Source: an uncultured Pseudomonadota bacterium (GTDB lineage: Bacteria > Pseudomonadota > Gammaproteobacteria > Steroidobacterales > Steroidobacteraceae). From it: 58,005 nucleotides of DNA. The position numbers were made by a program, and so were the translations under genes. Shown in pieces: positions 1-9,355 of this stretch. The stretch lies in contig CAISHQ010000112.1 of the NCBI GenBank assembly GCA_903885195.1, positions 1 through 58,005 of the forward strand, read 5' to 3'. The notes below the pieces were generated by a model, which worked only from the letters and a program-made list of their open reading frames with translations, was not told the DNA's origin and ran no database searches. Each line of letters begins with the position of its first letter. Position 1 is the stretch's first letter.

Positions 1-634
1 GTGCGAGCACTTTGGCGGTCGTCACGGTCGGCTGTCGGTAGCCTTGATCGAGCGCAGCGGAGGCGCGCTGGCGGACCGACTCGAGGTGCTGCGCGAAACC
101 TTGCAAGCGCTCGAGGCCCCGTTGGTAGTCTTCGGCGGTGTTGAACGGTGCGCCGGCCCCAGAGACGTAGTCAGGCAGTTCGACATGCAGTCCGCTCATG
201 GAGTCGAGGGGCGTCGCCAGTGCCAGTTGTACGAGCCCGCTCTCGTGACGGCGGACAATTTCACTGGCGCTGAAGTTCAATACGTCGCGGGCAATCTGTT
301 CCGTCGGGCCGAGTCGGTTGCGGTCGATGCCCTCGAGCGCCCGCAGATCAGCCCGGGCCTGTGCGAGTTGCCGTTGCAACGTGCTGTCGGCGAGCGGATC
401 GACGAACGCAGGCGAACCCGCAGGCACCGCTGCGCGCGGCAGTGGGTCGAGCAAGGCGTTGGCCGCTTCGCTGTCGGCAATCAGTCGGCGCAAGCGCAGT
501 CCGAGTTGCTCGTCGGCGGAGCCGGCGGCGGCAGCGCCGCCTTCGGCCGATCCGCTGATGGCGGGCCAAAGCGGTTGGCTCGCGAGGACCAGCAGGCCTT
601 GCAAGGTGGCTCGACGCAAAGAATTGATGCTCAT
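1..634 (-). CDS. DUF885 family protein, N-terminal part (cut by window edge)
   Basis: The reading frame opens with ATG at 634 and runs off the left edge, so only about 211 N-terminal residues are visible. The N-terminus (MSINSLRRATLQGLLVLAS) has a twin-arginine-like pair followed by a hydrophobic stretch, which suggests export. After it comes an Ala/Gly linker and a helical region resembling the start of DUF885 proteins, which are often secreted and have a metallopeptidase-like fold with unknown substrate. The ATG overlaps the TGA of the upstream aminotransferase by four bases (631-634), which implies translational coupling. The family call is moderate because the conserved C-terminal HExxH-like region lies outside the window. 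Confidence 0.65.
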   Translation of the reverse strand, partial: MSINSLRRATLQGLLVLASQPLWPAISGSAEGGAAAAGSADEQLGLRLRRLIADSEAANALLDPLPRAAVPAGSPAFVDPLADSTLQRQLAQARADLRALEGIDRNRLGPTEQIARDVLNFSASEIVRRHESGLVQLALATPLDSMSGLHVELPDYVSGAGAPFNTAEDYQRGLERLQGFAQHLESVRQRASAALDQGYRQPTVTTAKVLA

Positions 635-1551
635 GCAGACTCCAGTGGACCATCGACGACCGTCGTGCCCTCATGCTCCGTCAAGGCACGGAATTTCTCA
701 CTCAGATGTTGGGTGATCGGGCCCACCTCGCCGTGGCCGATGCGCCGCCCATCGATGCGAATTACCGCAGCCAGCTCTCCCATCGTGCCGGTGCAAAACA
801 CTTCGTCGGCTCGATAGAACTCCGCGAGCGACAGATCGGTGATCTCGTGGGGGACACCGTGACTGCGACACAGTTCGAGCACGGTGGCCCGCGTGATGCC
901 CTCCGGGCAGGCCACCGTGCGCGGCGTACGAACCATGCCGCCTGCGACCGCGAACAGATGCGTGGCATTGGTCTCGGCCACGAAACCATTCATATCGAGC
1001 ATGACGGCATCGTCCGCCCCTGCGGCGTTGGCTTCAATCTTGGCGAGGATCGACTGCAGTAAATTGTTGTGATGGATCTTTGGATCGAGGCAGTCAGGTG
1101 GAAAACGTCTCACGCTGCTCGTAACGAGCGTCAGGCCACCTTTCGAGTACACCGGCGCCTTGTGCTCGGCCAGCACGATCAGGGTCGGCCCCGACTGGTT
1201 GAGTCGCGGATCCATGCCGGAGGTGATTTTCACGCCTCGCGTCAGCGTCAGTCGGATGTGCACGCCATCGAACATCTTGTTGGCCTCGAGCGTGTGGCGG
1301 ATCTGCTGCGTGATTTCCTCGTGACTCGGAATGCTCTCGAACGCCAGGGCCAGAGCTGAATTGCGCAGACGATCGAGATGTTCGGTGAGGCGGAAAATCC
1401 GCCCGCGGTAGAGGCGTAGACCCTCCCATACGGCATCGCCGCCCTGCACGGCGGAGTCGAAGGGCGACACGGCAGCCTCGTCGCGGTGCGTCAGGCGTCC
1501 GTTGACGTTGACGATGAGATGGCGATTGCGTTCGTTGAAAGCTTGCAGCAC
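631..1551 (-). CDS. PLP-dependent class IV aminotransferase (branched-chain/D-amino-acid type)
   Basis: This 306-residue protein has class IV aminotransferase (IlvE/DAAT fold) features. These are an early NVNGRL strand, the GDAVWEGLRLYRGRIFRL block, the likely PLP lysine K158 in DPKIHHNN, and CPEGITRATV near residue 215. The length matches the family. The substrate cannot be read from sequence; branched-chain amino acids or a D-amino acid are both possible. It begins 18 bases after a sulfotransferase-like gene and its stop overlaps the next ORF. Plant BCAT-like proteins fuse a sulfotransferase-like domain to a class IV aminotransferase (from memory), so the pairing may be functional. It may therefore not be the biosynthetic IlvE. 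Confidence 0.85.
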   Translation of the reverse strand: MLQAFNERNRHLIVNVNGRLTHRDEAAVSPFDSAVQGGDAVWEGLRLYRGRIFRLTEHLDRLRNSALALAFESIPSHEEITQQIRHTLEANKMFDGVHIRLTLTRGVKITSGMDPRLNQSGPTLIVLAEHKAPVYSKGGLTLVTSSVRRFPPDCLDPKIHHNNLLQSILAKIEANAAGADDAVMLDMNGFVAETNATHLFAVAGGMVRTPRTVACPEGITRATVLELCRSHGVPHEITDLSLAEFYRADEVFCTGTMGELAAVIRIDGRRIGHGEVGPITQHLSEKFRALTEHEGTTVVDGPLESA

Positions 1552-1569
1552 GGCGGCTCCTGCTTTGAA

Positions 1570-2319
1570 TCAGCTCGGGACTGCGCGCAGCGCGTGCGCG
1601 CGCAGGTAATCGTACATGGGTCGGACCGTTCGCTCGACGGCGAGCAGGGCCGCGGGCAATTCACCGCGACTCGGCGCACTGCGCACGAACCCGGTCGAGC
1701 GCTCGACTTGGTCGTACCAGTATTTCGCCCAGATGCCGTCGGTGGTGCGTCGGCCCGGCGGCCAACGCAACATCGAGGGCTGAAAATCGATGCCGAGCCG
1801 ATCGCACAGGGCGCTGAGCAGAGCGCGCGGATCTTCGAGCAGATCCGCCGCATCAATGACGGGCGGGATCTGTCCCGTCGTCGCGCGCACCCGATCGAAG
1901 ATCTCCACCTGTTGCGGCAATCCCGTGTCTTCCGGCCGGATATGCGCGAGCTTCTGATCGAGCGAGCGCAACATGTCGGCGGGGTCTCGCAACAGGAACG
2001 CGTGCTGCAGACCCTGCAACCAGTCGCGTCCCATGTTGGGCAGCAGGTGATGCGACATGTGCTTTTGATAGAAAACCCGCACGCCCGCGCTCAGTGGCTC
2101 ATGCAGCGCCTGGGCGACGCGTTGCCAGTCGTTATCCTGATGCGCCAGCACTTCCTCACGCCCGGGGTGATCGAGTCCGGTGTGTCTCAGGTAGTGGGCG
2201 TAGAACGGCTCGTCGATCACGACACTGTCGTTACGGTTGCCGAACGATCGCATCAAGGCCGTGGAGACGTTGCGCGGTCCGGACCACATGGCGATGCGGA
2301 TGTCGGGCAGGGCAGTCAT
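1570..2319 (-). CDS. Sulfotransferase-like P-loop protein
   Basis: The 249-residue protein starts at ATG 2319, with GAGG upstream; the frame stays open further but that extension lacks conserved sequence. Residues 12-22 (WSGPRNVSTAL) form the phosphosulfate-binding-like loop of the sulfotransferase superfamily. It is followed by VVIDEPFYAHYL and by a central FLLRDPADMLRSL resembling the 3'-phosphate-binding segment. It is the first gene of a cluster with an aminotransferase and a DUF885 protein. Whether it uses PAPS is unknown: related aminotransferase-linked homologues are annotated only as sulfotransferase-like. It could equally be a P-loop kinase-like enzyme. Confidence 0.75.
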   Translation of the reverse strand: MTALPDIRIAMWSGPRNVSTALMRSFGNRNDSVVIDEPFYAHYLRHTGLDHPGREEVLAHQDNDWQRVAQALHEPLSAGVRVFYQKHMSHHLLPNMGRDWLQGLQHAFLLRDPADMLRSLDQKLAHIRPEDTGLPQQVEIFDRVRATTGQIPPVIDAADLLEDPRALLSALCDRLGIDFQPSMLRWPPGRRTTDGIWAKYWYDQVERSTGFVRSAPSRGELPAALLAVERTVRPMYDYLRAHALRAVPS

Positions 2320-2399
2320 GGCGCCCTCATGGTACGCGCAGCCATGGGCTTCGGCATAATGCATCGGCTCCGCTTGTCCGCAACGCAAAGGGGAAACAC

Positions 2400-4553
2400 A
2401 TGCTGCATCGACTGGTACTTCTTGGGCTTGCTGCGCTCGGCCTCGGCGCGCCTGTCGCTCTTGCGAGCGAACCGGCGGCACTGCGACCGATCACGCATGA
2501 GGACCTGTGGTTGATGCGGCGCGTCGGCGCCCCCGTACCCAGTCCCGATGGGCGCTGGGCCGTGGTCTCCGTGCTCGAACCCTCGTACGACGAAAAGTCG
2601 CAAGTGTCGGATCTCTTCCTCGTGCCCACCGACGGCAGCGCGCCGCCCCGCCGGCTCACCTCCACCGAGGGTGGCGAAAGCGGAGTCGAGTGGAGCCCCG
2701 ATAGTCAGCGCCTGGTGTTCTCCGCCCGGCGTGAGGGCGATGAGTCGGCGCAGTTGTATCTGCTCGACCTGCGCGGTGGGGAGGCGCGACGCCTGACCAG
2801 CCTCGTCAACGGCGCTCGGGCTCCGGAGTTCTCGCCCGATGGACGTCGTCTGGTGTTCTCGAGCAGTGATTATCCTGGCGCTCGCAGCGAGGAAGACAAC
2901 CGACGGCTCGCTGGCGAGCGCAAGGCGCGCAAATGGAACGCGCGGATCTACGACGGTTTTCCCATCCGCAATTGGGATCGATGGATCGATGAACGCAAGG
3001 CGCGACTGCTCGTGCTGGAACTGGATCCCTACGGGGTCCCGGTTGGGGAGCCGCGGGAGTTGCTGCGTGGCACAAAGCTCGTGGCGTTGCCAGGCTTTGC
3101 CGGTCGAGTCGGTGATTCGGGCGAGACGCTCGAGGCGGTGTGGACAGCGGATGGTGCGGGCCTCGTGTTCGTCGCCAGCACCGACCGGAGTACAGCGGCC
3201 TATCGGTTTACCTCCACGCAGCTGTGGTGGGTGAGCGCCTCGGGGGGCGAGCCGCGTCGACTGACGAGTGCGCCGGATTCATGGGCGCAACCGACCTTTA
3301 CGGCGGATGGCCGCCAACTGCTTGCCGCGCTCGAGCGCAGCACGGGCAAGGCGTACGTCAAGACCGAACTCGTCGCGCTCGAGTGGCGTTCGCCTGCAGC
3401 GCTTGCCGCGGATGCCGAGATCACTTTGAAAGTGACTCCGCTCACCCGGCAGCTCGATCGCTCGGTGACTTCGTTCGCACCCACGGCCGATTCGCGGCAG
3501 GTGTATTTCCTTGCCGAGGAGGCGGGGCACGAGACGCTGTTTGCGGCGCCGCTGCGCGGGTCGGGTACGGCGCAACGCGTGATCGAGATGAAGGAGGGCG
3601 TGTATTCGAATCTCGCCATCGCCCAAGGGGCAAAGTCGGCGGTACTGCTGGCCACCTTCGACAGTGCCACGAAGCCGCCCGAAGTGGTGCGGCTCGATCC
3701 GGCGCGCGCCGCGCACTCGCTGTTGACCCAGTTCAACCTCGATCGCGTGCGGGGGATCGACCTGCCGCCGGTCAAGCATTTCTGGTTCACCAGCCGCAAG
3801 GGTCGCTCCATCCACAACATGCTGGTGCTGCCGCCCGGTTTCGATGCGAGCAAGAAGTACCCGCTGTTCGTGGTCATCCATGGCGGACCGCATACGATGT
3901 TCCGCGACCAGTGGTTCCTGCGTTGGAACTACCATCTCTTGGCGGCGCCGGGCTACGTGGTACTGCTCACCAACTACAGCGGGTCGACCGGTTTCGGCGA
4001 GGCGGCGGCGCAAACCATCCAGGGTGATCCGTTGCGTACGGCTGGCGAGGAGATCAACGAGGCCGCCGATGTGGCCTTGCGCGATAACCCCTTCATCGAC
4101 GGCAGCCGTCAGTGCGCTGGCGGGGCCAGCTATGGCGGCCATCTGGCCAACTGGCTGCAGGCCACCACGACCCGTTATCGCTGTCTGATCAGCCATGCGG
4201 GCCTCGTCAATCTCGAATCGCAGTGGGGCACAAGCGATACGGTGTACGGTCGCGAGGTCAACAATGGCGGGCCGGTCTGGGAGCAGGGCCCGGTGTGGCG
4301 CGAGCAGAATCCGATCCGCTACGCCGCGCAGTTCAAGACCCCAACCTTGGTGACCATCGGCGAGCAGGACTTCCGTGTGCCGCTCAACAACTCCCTCGAG
4401 TACTGGACCGTGCTGCAGCGTCAGCAGGTGCCGAGCCGACTCGTGGTATTCCCCGATGAGAACCACTGGGTTCTGAAGGGGGAGAATAGCCGCCTGTTCT
4501 ACGCGGAGATTCACGGCTGGCTTGCTCGCTGGCTTGAGGTTCCTGCGAAGTAG
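2400..4553 (+). CDS. Secreted S9 family prolyl oligopeptidase/dipeptidyl aminopeptidase
   Basis: The 717-residue protein begins with a clear signal peptide (MLHRLVLLGLAALGLGAP..ALAS), so it is expected in the periplasm or outside the cell. Residues of about 40-450 contain repeated blade-like motifs (VPSPDGRWAVVSV, EWSPDSQRLVFSA, FSPDGRRLVFSS) of a WD40-like beta-propeller. The C-terminal alpha/beta hydrolase has a complete triad: Ser577 in GGASYGGH, Asp657 in GEQDFRVP and His689 in DENHWVL. The closest family is S9C acylaminoacyl/dipeptidyl peptidases, which release short peptides. The ATG at 2400 is chosen because the signal peptide starts there. It diverges from the sulfotransferase-like gene across 80 bases with no strong promoter consensus. 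Confidence 0.9.
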   Translation: MLHRLVLLGLAALGLGAPVALASEPAALRPITHEDLWLMRRVGAPVPSPDGRWAVVSVLEPSYDEKSQVSDLFLVPTDGSAPPRRLTSTEGGESGVEWSPDSQRLVFSARREGDESAQLYLLDLRGGEARRLTSLVNGARAPEFSPDGRRLVFSSSDYPGARSEEDNRRLAGERKARKWNARIYDGFPIRNWDRWIDERKARLLVLELDPYGVPVGEPRELLRGTKLVALPGFAGRVGDSGETLEAVWTADGAGLVFVASTDRSTAAYRFTSTQLWWVSASGGEPRRLTSAPDSWAQPTFTADGRQLLAALERSTGKAYVKTELVALEWRSPAALAADAEITLKVTPLTRQLDRSVTSFAPTADSRQVYFLAEEAGHETLFAAPLRGSGTAQRVIEMKEGVYSNLAIAQGAKSAVLLATFDSATKPPEVVRLDPARAAHSLLTQFNLDRVRGIDLPPVKHFWFTSRKGRSIHNMLVLPPGFDASKKYPLFVVIHGGPHTMFRDQWFLRWNYHLLAAPGYVVLLTNYSGSTGFGEAAAQTIQGDPLRTAGEEINEAADVALRDNPFIDGSRQCAGGASYGGHLANWLQATTTRYRCLISHAGLVNLESQWGTSDTVYGREVNNGGPVWEQGPVWREQNPIRYAAQFKTPTLVTIGEQDFRVPLNNSLEYWTVLQRQQVPSRLVVFPDENHWVLKGENSRLFYAEIHGWLARWLEVPAK

Positions 4554-4564
4554 GCCGGCGGGGT

Positions 4565-4593
4565 TTGTACCTCGGACCGGATTCCTTTATGAT
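4565..4593 (+). promoter_or_regulatory. Probable sigma70 promoter of the rimP-nusA operon
   Basis: TTGTAC (4565-4570) and TATGAT (4588-4593) are separated by exactly 17 bases. They lie just after the S9 peptidase gene and before the structured rimP leader. A start near 4600 would give a leader of about 180 bases. Confidence 0.6.
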
Positions 4594-4672
4594 TGCGCCC
4601 CCGCGCGGCTCCTCGGGCCGTGTGGGGGCGCAGTTGGTTACAAGCAAATGCGCGTATGTGCTTGATGTGTAA
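4589..4672 (+). other. Possible 27-residue leader ORF ending on a terminator hairpin
   Basis: An ATG at 4589 opens 27 codons with a TAA at 4670-4672, exactly where terminator hairpin 1 begins. The geometry resembles an attenuator leader peptide. Against it, there is no good ribosome binding site, no run of one amino acid, and the best promoter's -10 box overlaps the ATG, so this promoter would not transcribe the start codon. Confidence 0.15.
4595..4631 (+). promoter_or_regulatory. Long GC-rich inverted repeat at the start of the rimP leader
   Basis: The arms 4595-4609 and 4617-4631 can form a 15-pair stem (two G-U pairs) around a 7-base loop, beginning with GCGCCCCC and closing with GGGGGCGC. 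It lies at the predicted transcription start, so only its inner part may be in the RNA. It is not a tRNA: no T-loop sequence is present. Confidence 0.6.
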
Positions 4673-4697
4673 GCCCCCCGAGGGGCTTTTCTTTTTT
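4671..4697 (+). terminator. Intrinsic terminator 1 in the rimP leader
   Basis: AAGCCCC (4671-4677) pairs with GGGGCTT (4682-4688) across a four-base loop, followed by TTCTTTTTT. It lies between the promoter and rimP, so it could terminate stray upstream transcripts or attenuate the operon. Confidence 0.8.
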
Positions 4698-4730
4698 GGG
4701 CCCCTGGCCGGGGCGGGATGAGTCAGCGGG

Positions 4731-4750
4731 GGGCCCTAGGGGCCCTTTTT
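4731..4750 (+). terminator. Terminator-like hairpin 2 in the rimP leader
   Basis: GGGCCC (4731-4736) pairs with GGGCCC (4740-4745) around TAG, followed by five T. A third hairpin, GCCCC (4700-4704) with GGGGC (4710-4714), lies between the two terminators and may compete in folding. Confidence 0.6.
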
Positions 4751-4781
4751 CGTTCCCGGACGGCGCGGGGTGTGTGAGCGA

Positions 4782-5252
4782 ATGGCAACTTCGTCGGCAG
4801 TGCGAGATCGGCTGATCGGAATGCTCGAGCCTCTGGTCGAGCAGCTCGGTTACGAGCTCGTCGATATCGAGTGGGCGTCGGCGCCGCGATCGGGCGTGCT
4901 GCGCATCTACCTCGATCAGCCGGTCGGCCACGGTGGCCACATCGGCATCGAGGACTGCGAGACGGTCAGCCGCGAAGTGTCGGCACGACTCGACGTCGAG
5001 GATCCGCTGCCGGGGGCGTACACCCTCGAGGTGTCCTCGCCGGGGTTCGATCGGGTGCTGCGCAAGCCTGCGCACTTCGAGCGCTTCGTCGGCCAGCGCG
5101 TGTGGGTGGAGTTGCAAGTGCCGAGGGACGGGCGGCGCCGGTATACCGGGACGCTCGCCAAGGTGTCGGATCGAGGCGTAGAGCTCGAGGTCGACGGACA
5201 AACAGTGCAGGTGGCTTTCGCCGATATCGGCAAGGCTCGACTGGTGGCGTGA
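4782..5252 (+). CDS. rimP: Ribosome maturation factor RimP
   Basis: The 156-residue protein matches RimP. It has an N-terminal alpha/beta domain (PLVEQLGYELVDIEW) with a GVLRIYLDQP strand, the conserved EVSSPGFDRVL motif in the middle, and a C-terminal SH3-like barrel. It assists late 30S assembly. It opens the operon just ahead of nusA, the standard gammaproteobacterial position. I chose ATG 4782; an in-frame GTG at 4770 would add four residues, and no strong Shine-Dalgarno distinguishes them. The gene follows a leader with two terminator-like hairpins. Confidence 0.95.
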   Translation: MATSSAVRDRLIGMLEPLVEQLGYELVDIEWASAPRSGVLRIYLDQPVGHGGHIGIEDCETVSREVSARLDVEDPLPGAYTLEVSSPGFDRVLRKPAHFERFVGQRVWVELQVPRDGRRRYTGTLAKVSDRGVELEVDGQTVQVAFADIGKARLVA

Positions 5253-5264
5253 AGGGGATAGACG

Positions 5265-6764
5265 ATGAGCAAGGAAATCATGATGGTGGTCGATGCCGTC
5301 TCGAACGAGAAGGGCGTCGATAAGGAAGTGATCTTCGAGGCCCTCGAGGCCGCGTTGGCATCGGCGACTCGCAAGAAGCATGGCGAGGAGTGGGATGTGC
5401 GCGTGGCGATCAACCGCAAGAGCGGTGACTACGACACCTTTCGGCGCTGGAAAGTGTTTGCCGATGACTCGAAGGAACTGGAAGTTCCCGACCGGGAGCT
5501 GCGTCTCGAAGATGCGCTCGATGTAAACCCGGCGGCACTCGTCGGCGGTTTCGTCGAGGAGCCCATCGAGTCGGTCGCCTTCGGCCGCATCGCGGCGCAG
5601 CAGGCCAAGCAGGTCATCGTGCAGAAGGTCCGCGAGGCCGAGCGCGCGCAGGTCGTCGATGCGTACAAGGATCGCGTCGGGCAGCTCGTCAGCGGCGTCG
5701 TCAAGCGCGTCGATCGCAATGGCATTTACGTCGATCTCGGCGGTAACGCCGAGGGTTTTGTGTCGCGCACCGACATGATCGTGCGCGAGCAGGTCAAGCC
5801 GCAGGATCGTATCAAGGCCTTCCTCAAGGAAGTGCGCCCGGAGCCCCGCGGTCCGCAATTGTTCCTCACGCGCTCGGCACCCGAGTTCCTGATCGAGCTC
5901 TTCAAGCTCGAGGTGCCCGAAGTGGGTCAGGGCCTGATCCAGATCCTCGGCGCTGCCCGTGATCCCGGCATTCGCGCCAAGATCGCCGTGCGCAGCAACG
6001 ATCCGCGCATCGACCCCGTCGGTGCCTGCGTCGGCATGCGCGGCTCGCGCGTGCAGGCGGTGTCCAACGAAATCGCCGGTGAGCGCGTGGACATCATCCC
6101 GCACGACGAGAACCCGGCGCAGTTCGTGATCAATGCGATGTCGCCCGCAGAAGTCATTTCCATCGTGGTCGACGAAGACTCGCACAGCATGGATATCGCC
6201 GTCGCCGAGGACAAGTTGTCGCAGGCGATTGGTCGCGGCGGGCAGAACATCCGTCTGGCGAGCCAGCTCACGGGCTGGGAGCTGAACGTGATGACCGAGA
6301 CGGATGCCGAGGCGAAGAGCGAGTCCGAAGCGCGAGCCCTCGTCGAGAACTTCATGAAGCAGCTCGACGTCGACGAGGACGTGGCCACCATTCTCGTCCA
6401 GGAGGGTTTCTCCACGGTCGAGGAAATCGCGTACGTGCCGCAGGCCGAGCTCAACGCCATCGAAGAGTTCAATGAAGACATCGTCAAAGAATTGCGCAGT
6501 CGCGCCCGCGATGTGTTGCTGACGCAGGCGATCGCCAGCGAAGAGAGCATCGAGTCGCAATTGCCGGCCGATGACCTGCTGCTGCTCGAGGGCATGCAGC
6601 CGGATCTCGCGCTGGCGCTGGCGCGTCGCGGCGTTCGAACCCGCGAAGATCTTGCCGAGCAGGCCGTCGATGACCTGCTCGATATTCAGGGACTGTCGGC
6701 CGAAGAGGCTGGCAAGCTCATCATGAAGGCGCGCGAGCACTGGTTCGCGCCCGGTCACGGCTGA
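5265..6764 (+). CDS. nusA: Transcription termination/antitermination factor NusA
   Basis: The 499-residue protein has the full NusA layout: an N-terminal RNA polymerase-binding domain, an S1 domain around residues 135-200 ([21 protein letters not shown]), and tandem KH domains including [15 protein letters not shown] and [12 protein letters not shown]. Two C-terminal acidic helical repeats follow (about 365-495), as in E. coli, where the C-terminal repeat contacts the RNA polymerase alpha subunit. AAGGGG precedes the ATG. It acts on pausing, termination and rRNA antitermination. In E. coli NusA influences its own operon, which makes the hairpins upstream of rimP of interest. Confidence 0.98.
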   Translation: MSKEIMMVVDAVSNEKGVDKEVIFEALEAALASATRKKHGEEWDVRVAINRKSGDYDTFRRWKVFADDSKELEVPDRELRLEDALDVNPAALVGGFVEEPIESVAFGRIAAQQAKQVIVQKVREAERAQVVDAYKDRVGQLVSGVVKRVDRNGIYVDLGGNAEGFVSRTDMIVREQVKPQDRIKAFLKEVRPEPRGPQLFLTRSAPEFLIELFKLEVPEVGQGLIQILGAARDPGIRAKIAVRSNDPRIDPVGACVGMRGSRVQAVSNEIAGERVDIIPHDENPAQFVINAMSPAEVISIVVDEDSHSMDIAVAEDKLSQAIGRGGQNIRLASQLTGWELNVMTETDAEAKSESEARALVENFMKQLDVDEDVATILVQEGFSTVEEIAYVPQAELNAIEEFNEDIVKELRSRARDVLLTQAIASEESIESQLPADDLLLLEGMQPDLALALARRGVRTREDLAEQAVDDLLDIQGLSAEEAGKLIMKAREHWFAPGHG

Positions 6765-6783
6765 GAGGCCCGAAGGATCAGAC

Positions 6784-9330
6784 ATGGCAGATGTAACCGT
6801 TGCCCAATTCGCCGAGGTGCTGAAGGTGCCGGTCGACAAGCTGCTCGTGCAGCTTGAGCAGGCCGGCATCAAAGTCAGCGGCCCAACCGATCGCATCAGC
6901 GACGAGGCCAAGCTTGAACTGCTGTCGCACTTGCGTCGCAGTCACGGCCAGTCCAATGAGGACGCCGGCGCTACCGCGGCGCCGCGCAAGATCACGCTGC
7001 AGCGAAAGCAGCAGAGCGAGATCAAGCTGGCCGGTGCCGCGGGTCGCGCTCGTACGGTCAACGTTGAGGTGCGCGTCAAGCGAACCTACGTGAAGCGCGA
7101 CGTGCTCGAAGAGCAGTCGAAGGTCGGTACCGAGGACAGCGAAGCGAAGAAGCGTGAGCTCGAGGAGGCCGCCCAACTCGAGCGCGAGCGCATCGATAAC
7201 GAGCGCCGCGAAGCTGAGCGGATGGAAGCCGAGAATCGGCGCCGCGTCGAGGAAGAGGCGGCTGCACGCAAGGCTGCTGAGGAAGCTCGCCGCGCGGCAG
7301 AGCAGCGCGATCGCGAACAGGCCGAAGCCGAGAAGAATCAGCGTGGTCGTGGCGCGCGCACCGAACCTGCGGCGCCGACCCCGGCCGATGCGCGTCCGGC
7401 GAAGGCGGCCACCGCGACGGAGGCTGATCGAGACCGGCGTACCAAGTATGGTCGCGAGGAGCTGCACGTCAGCACCGACGCAAGTTCGCGCCTGAAGAAA
7501 AAGAAGAAGGTTCGCGAGCGCAAGGCGCCGTTCGGCGTGGAAGTGCGCCATGGTTTCGAACTGCCGACTGCGCCTGTGGTGCGCGAGGTAGCGATCGGCG
7601 AGACCATCACGCCGCAGGAACTCGCGCAGAAGATGGCGGTCAAGGCGACCGAAGTCATCAAGACCATGATGAACATGGGCGTGATGGCGACCATCAATCA
7701 GCCGATCGATCAGGATACGGCCGTGCTCGTCGTCGAGGAGATGGGGCACACCGCGAAGATTCTCAAGGAAAACCAGCTTGAGAGCGATTTGCAGGTTGCG
7801 GACGGCGAAACGCTCGAAATTATGCCGCGCGCGCCGGTGGTGACCGTGATGGGCCACGTCGATCACGGCAAGACGTCCTTGCTCGACTACATCCGCAAGA
7901 CCAAGGTGGCCTCGGGCGAAGCCGGTGGCATCACGCAGCACATCGGTGCGTATCACGTGCAGACACCGAAGGGCGGCGTCACCTTCCTCGATACCCCGGG
8001 TCACGCGGCCTTCACGGCCATGCGTGCGCGTGGTGCAAGGGCAACCGACGTAGTGGTGCTTGTTGTCGCGGCCGATGACGGTGTCATGCCGCAGACCATC
8101 GAGGCGATCCAGCACGCCCGCGCCGCCGGGGTGCCGATCGTCGTGGCCGTCAACAAGATCGACAAGGGCAGCGCCGATCCCGATCGCGTCCGTACGGAGC
8201 TCTCCAAGCAGGAGGTCATCCCTGAGGAGTGGGGCGGCGATACGATTTTCGTCAACGTGTCGGCCTACACCGGGCAGGGCATTGATGCCTTGCTCGACGC
8301 GATCCTGCTGCAGGCCGAAGTGCTCGAACTCGCGGCCCCGCTCGGCGGTCTCGCCTCGGGCCTCATCATCGAAGCGAGCATGGAAAAGGGCCGTGGTGCC
8401 GTGGCGACCGTGCTCGTCAAGAAGGGCACGCTGCGTCTCGGCGATCCGATTATCGCCGGCCAGGAATTCGGACGCGTGCGCGCCATGTTCGACGAGAGCG
8501 GCAAGTCGGTCACCGAGGCCAAGCCCTCGATGCCGGTGCTGGTGCTCGGTCTCTCGGGCGCGCCGAACGCGGGCGATGAGATCCTCGCCGTCGAGAGCGA
8601 GCGTAAAGCGCGTGAAGTGGCCCTCTACCGTCAGGGCAAGTTCCGCGACGTGAAGCTCGCCAAGCAGGCGGCTGCAGTGGGCGATGTGTTCTCGCAGATG
8701 ACCGAAGAAAAAGCCGGCGTCATCGGCGTGCTCATCAAGGCGGACGTGCAGGGCAGTGCCGAGGCGCTGCGCGATGCACTCGGCAAGCTCTCGACCGACG
8801 AGGTGCAGGTCAAGGTCGTCGCGAGCGGCGTCGGCGGCATCACTGCGTCGGACGTGCAGCTGGCAGCAGCTTCCAAGGCCATGGTCCTCGGCTTCAACGT
8901 GCGTGCCGATGGTGGCGCACGCGATGCAGTCAAGGAAACCGGTGTCGAGGTCCGCTACTTCTCGATCATTTACGAAGCCATCGACGACATCAAGCAGCGC
9001 ATGAGCGGCTTGTTGGCGCCGGAGGTTCGCGAGCAGATCGTCGGTACCGCACAGGTTCGCGATGTGTTCCGCTCGAGCAAGTTTGGCGTCGTGGCCGGTT
9101 GCCTCGTCATCGAGGGCTCGGTCAAGCGCAACAATCCGATCCGCGTGCTGCGCGACAACGTGGTGATTTTCGAAGGTGCGCTGGAATCGCTGCGCCGCTT
9201 CAAGGACGACGTTGGCGAAGTGCGTGCCGGTACCGAGTGCGGCATCGGCGTGAAGAACTACCAGGACGTGCGCGTCGGCGATCAGATCGAGTGCTACGCG
9301 CGGGTGGAGGTCGCCCGGGCCATCGCCTGA
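6784..9330 (+). CDS. infB: Translation initiation factor IF-2
   Basis: The 848-residue protein carries an N-terminal IF2N domain ([21 protein letters not shown]) and a long charged Glu/Arg/Ala-rich coiled linker (about 115-230). A second IF2N-like segment ([20 protein letters not shown]) precedes the GTPase. G motifs are GHVDHGKT from about residue 357, DTPGHAAF and NKID. Domains II-IV bind initiator tRNA. It promotes fMet-tRNA binding to the 30S subunit and subunit joining. It starts 19 bases after nusA in the same operon. In-frame internal starts may give shorter isoforms, as in enterobacteria, but nothing here proves that. Confidence 0.98.
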   Translation: MADVTVAQFAEVLKVPVDKLLVQLEQAGIKVSGPTDRISDEAKLELLSHLRRSHGQSNEDAGATAAPRKITLQRKQQSEIKLAGAAGRARTVNVEVRVKRTYVKRDVLEEQSKVGTEDSEAKKRELEEAAQLERERIDNERREAERMEAENRRRVEEEAAARKAAEEARRAAEQRDREQAEAEKNQRGRGARTEPAAPTPADARPAKAATATEADRDRRTKYGREELHVSTDASSRLKKKKKVRERKAPFGVEVRHGFELPTAPVVREVAIGETITPQELAQKMAVKATEVIKTMMNMGVMATINQPIDQDTAVLVVEEMGHTAKILKENQLESDLQVADGETLEIMPRAPVVTVMGHVDHGKTSLLDYIRKTKVASGEAGGITQHIGAYHVQTPKGGVTFLDTPGHAAFTAMRARGARATDVVVLVVAADDGVMPQTIEAIQHARAAGVPIVVAVNKIDKGSADPDRVRTELSKQEVIPEEWGGDTIFVNVSAYTGQGIDALLDAILLQAEVLELAAPLGGLASGLIIEASMEKGRGAVATVLVKKGTLRLGDPIIAGQEFGRVRAMFDESGKSVTEAKPSMPVLVLGLSGAPNAGDEILAVESERKAREVALYRQGKFRDVKLAKQAAAVGDVFSQMTEEKAGVIGVLIKADVQGSAEALRDALGKLSTDEVQVKVVASGVGGITASDVQLAAASKAMVLGFNVRADGGARDAVKETGVEVRYFSIIYEAIDDIKQRMSGLLAPEVREQIVGTAQVRDVFRSSKFGVVAGCLVIEGSVKRNNPIRVLRDNVVIFEGALESLRRFKDDVGEVRAGTECGIGVKNYQDVRVGDQIECYARVEVARAIA

Positions 9331-9355
9331 TGGCGTACCCGGTCGTCCTCCCGTC

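Noticed and set aside
4554-4781. A tRNA gene upstream of rimP, as in E. coli and many relatives
   Set aside because: No T-loop or acceptor pairing compatible with a tRNA is present. The strong inverted repeat at 4595-4631 is too short and lacks tRNA arms.
4638-6911. A 757-codon open frame opposite rimP and nusA
   Set aside because: It is a mirror of the nusA codon pattern and crosses the terminators and two clear genes; no motif supports it.
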